NCBI GenBank assembly: GCA_937902565.1
Contig: CALFMX010000142.1
Coordinates: 1 to 6,225 of the forward strand
DNA length: 6,225 bases
Reading direction: 5' to 3'
DNA from: an uncultured Spirochaetales bacterium
GTDB taxonomy: Bacteria; Spirochaetota; Spirochaetia; Sphaerochaetales; Sphaerochaetaceae
The notes below the pieces were generated by a model. The model saw only the letters and a list, made by a program, of their open reading frames with translations, was not told where the DNA came from and searched no databases. Below are positions 5,582 through 6,225 of the stretch, one piece after another (positions within the stretch are counted from its first letter, which is position 1; each line of letters opens with the position of its first letter). A program made the translations under genes and the position numbers.

Positions 5582-6225
5582 CGACTCATCACCTCTGTCC
5601 ACTCAGTAAGCCACCGTTCAAGGTTTTTTTCAAGTCTTGTGCGGTCGGCGGAGAAGGAGTGTTCGGGCTTTGGTGCCCAATCGAAGGCAGGGGGGAGGGG
5701 CGTTGAGGCGTTGGTCGGGTACATCGAGTTGGTGATGGCGATCTCCAGCTGGCCCTCACTGAGGATGAAGTCGACGAAGCGTTCGGCTTCGCTCTGGTGT
5801 GGACTGCCAGCCAGGATCCCCACCCCTTCGATGGTCGCCTGGTGGCCTGATGGGAAGATCAGGGCCCGATAGCGCGTGCTCTCCTCATTGAGCACGTGGT
5901 AGACGACGCTGGTGGTGAAGCTGATGACCAGGGGCGCCTCGCCCTCGGTAAAGAGGCCGTAGGCGCTGGACCACCCGTCGGTGATGGTCAGCTCCGGCAG
6001 TCTGGCCGCCATTTTCCCGCCCGTGCCGTAAATGTTCAGGATCGGGATGACGACGGTGTCCGGCCGCGCCGCACGGCGCAGAAACGGGATCGTGTCCCCC
6101 AGGGAATACCCCTTGACACAGACGAACACCACGTCGGGGCTGCCCCGGTAATCCTTCATTTCAGACGCCTGAACGTCCGGGATGTGCAGGTCCCCGCACC
6201 TGCCGCCGCTCAGTTCGCGGACGAC
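5578..6225 (-). CDS. thiB: Chimeric ORF: ketopantoate reductase-like N-part joined to the C-terminal half of thiamine-binding protein ThiB (open at the window edge)
   Basis: The frame is open to the right edge, giving 215 residues. An ATG at 6159 exists but lies within the open frame and need not be the start. From about position 5991 to the stop the protein reads as the second half of ThiB, the periplasmic thiamine/TPP-binding protein that feeds ThiPQ. Evidence is GWSSAYGLF, then a TTSVVYH segment, then SMYPTNAST with PLPPAFD, and a C-terminal W..EW...MSR, all in the order I recall from E. coli ThiB. The N-terminal 75 or so residues are not ThiB: they match a PanE/ApbA Rossmann segment. The signal peptide and first lobe of ThiB are therefore missing, and this product could not work as a periplasmic binding protein. 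The stop overlaps thiP by 4 nt, so the ThiB part is in its native operon position. Most likely a join artefact; a true fusion is less likely. Confidence 0.8.
   Translation of the reverse strand, partial: VVRELSGGRCGDLHIPDVQASEMKDYRGSPDVVFVCVKGYSLGDTIPFLRRAARPDTVVIPILNIYGTGGKMAARLPELTITDGWSSAYGLFTEGEAPLVISFTTSVVYHVLNEESTRYRALIFPSGHQATIEGVGILAGSPHQSEAERFVDFILSEGQLEIAITNSMYPTNASTPLPPAFDWAPKPEHSFSADRTRLEKNLERWLTEWTEVMSR
5590..5596 (-). promoter_or_regulatory. Ribosome binding site deciding the thiP start
   Basis: AGAGGTG on the minus strand sits 8 nt before the ATG at 5581, inside the end of the thiB reading frame. It favours this ATG over the GTG at 5602, which would lie upstream of the site. 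Confidence 0.6.
5974..6225 (-). other. Ketopantoate reductase (PanE/ApbA)-like segment, partial, upstream side of the chimeric ORF
   Basis: This section carries DVVFVCVKGYSL, then a conserved helix and DTVVIPILNIYGTGG. That pattern is the second half of the NADP-binding Rossmann domain of 2-dehydropantoate 2-reductases: a strand ending in VK, followed by a strand and an N..G loop, where E. coli PanE has HNGMG. The preceding residues up to the edge (with GDLHIPDV) fit the short beta region before it. The nucleotide-binding GxGxxG start would lie outside the window. The catalytic C-terminal domain is absent because the frame continues into ThiB sequence. Proline and leucine codon use differs from the ThiB part: CCG is 5 of 6 here versus 1 of 9, and CTG is 7 of 7 versus 4 of 11, by hand count. 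The right boundary of the homology is uncertain by about 20 bp. Confidence 0.7.

Overview
The window is a dense, almost entirely coding stretch of moderately high G+C bacterial DNA, most likely chromosomal and from a diderm bacterium. Two predicted lipoproteins, a predicted outer-membrane beta-barrel and a thiamine ABC importer in a thiBPQ layout suggest a spirochaete (Treponema/Sphaerochaeta-like). That assignment is an inference from gene content and the feel of the protein sequences, not a database result.

Layout. (1) Positions 2-397, + strand: the last 131 residues of UvrB, the nucleotide excision repair helicase. (2) Positions 387-2856, - strand: a compact three-gene unit transcribed toward uvrB. 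It encodes a small secreted, beta-barrel-like protein, then two tandem caspase-family (peptidase C14-like) lipoproteins. Each lipoprotein has a lipobox and an intact His/Cys dyad (YSGHG and LD[ST]C[YF]SG). Its last gene overlaps the 3' end of uvrB by 11 bp. (3) A 54-bp gap at 2857-2910 holds a short hairpin just after the ABC operon and a TATACT box very close to the start of the three-gene unit. (4) Positions 2911-6225, - strand: a thiamine/thiamine-diphosphate ABC importer in the order thiB (damaged or chimeric), thiP, thiQ. Adjacent genes overlap by 4 and 8 nt, which implies translational coupling.

Two things stand out. The first is the operon pairing a predicted outer-membrane protein with two diverged caspase-like lipoproteins. 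It looks like a cell-envelope proteolytic module, and its biological role cannot be read from the sequence. The second is the ORF at the right edge. Its N-terminal part reads as ketopantoate reductase (PanE/ApbA-type Rossmann segment) and its C-terminal part as the second half of the thiamine-binding protein ThiB, joined in frame around 5974-5995 at a short shared 'TDG'-like segment. Codon choice changes at the join. An assembly or amplification chimera is the simplest explanation; a real recombination is the alternative. Either way no intact thiB is visible here.

There is no non-coding stretch longer than 300 bases, and I see no RNA gene, CRISPR array, insertion sequence or phage gene.
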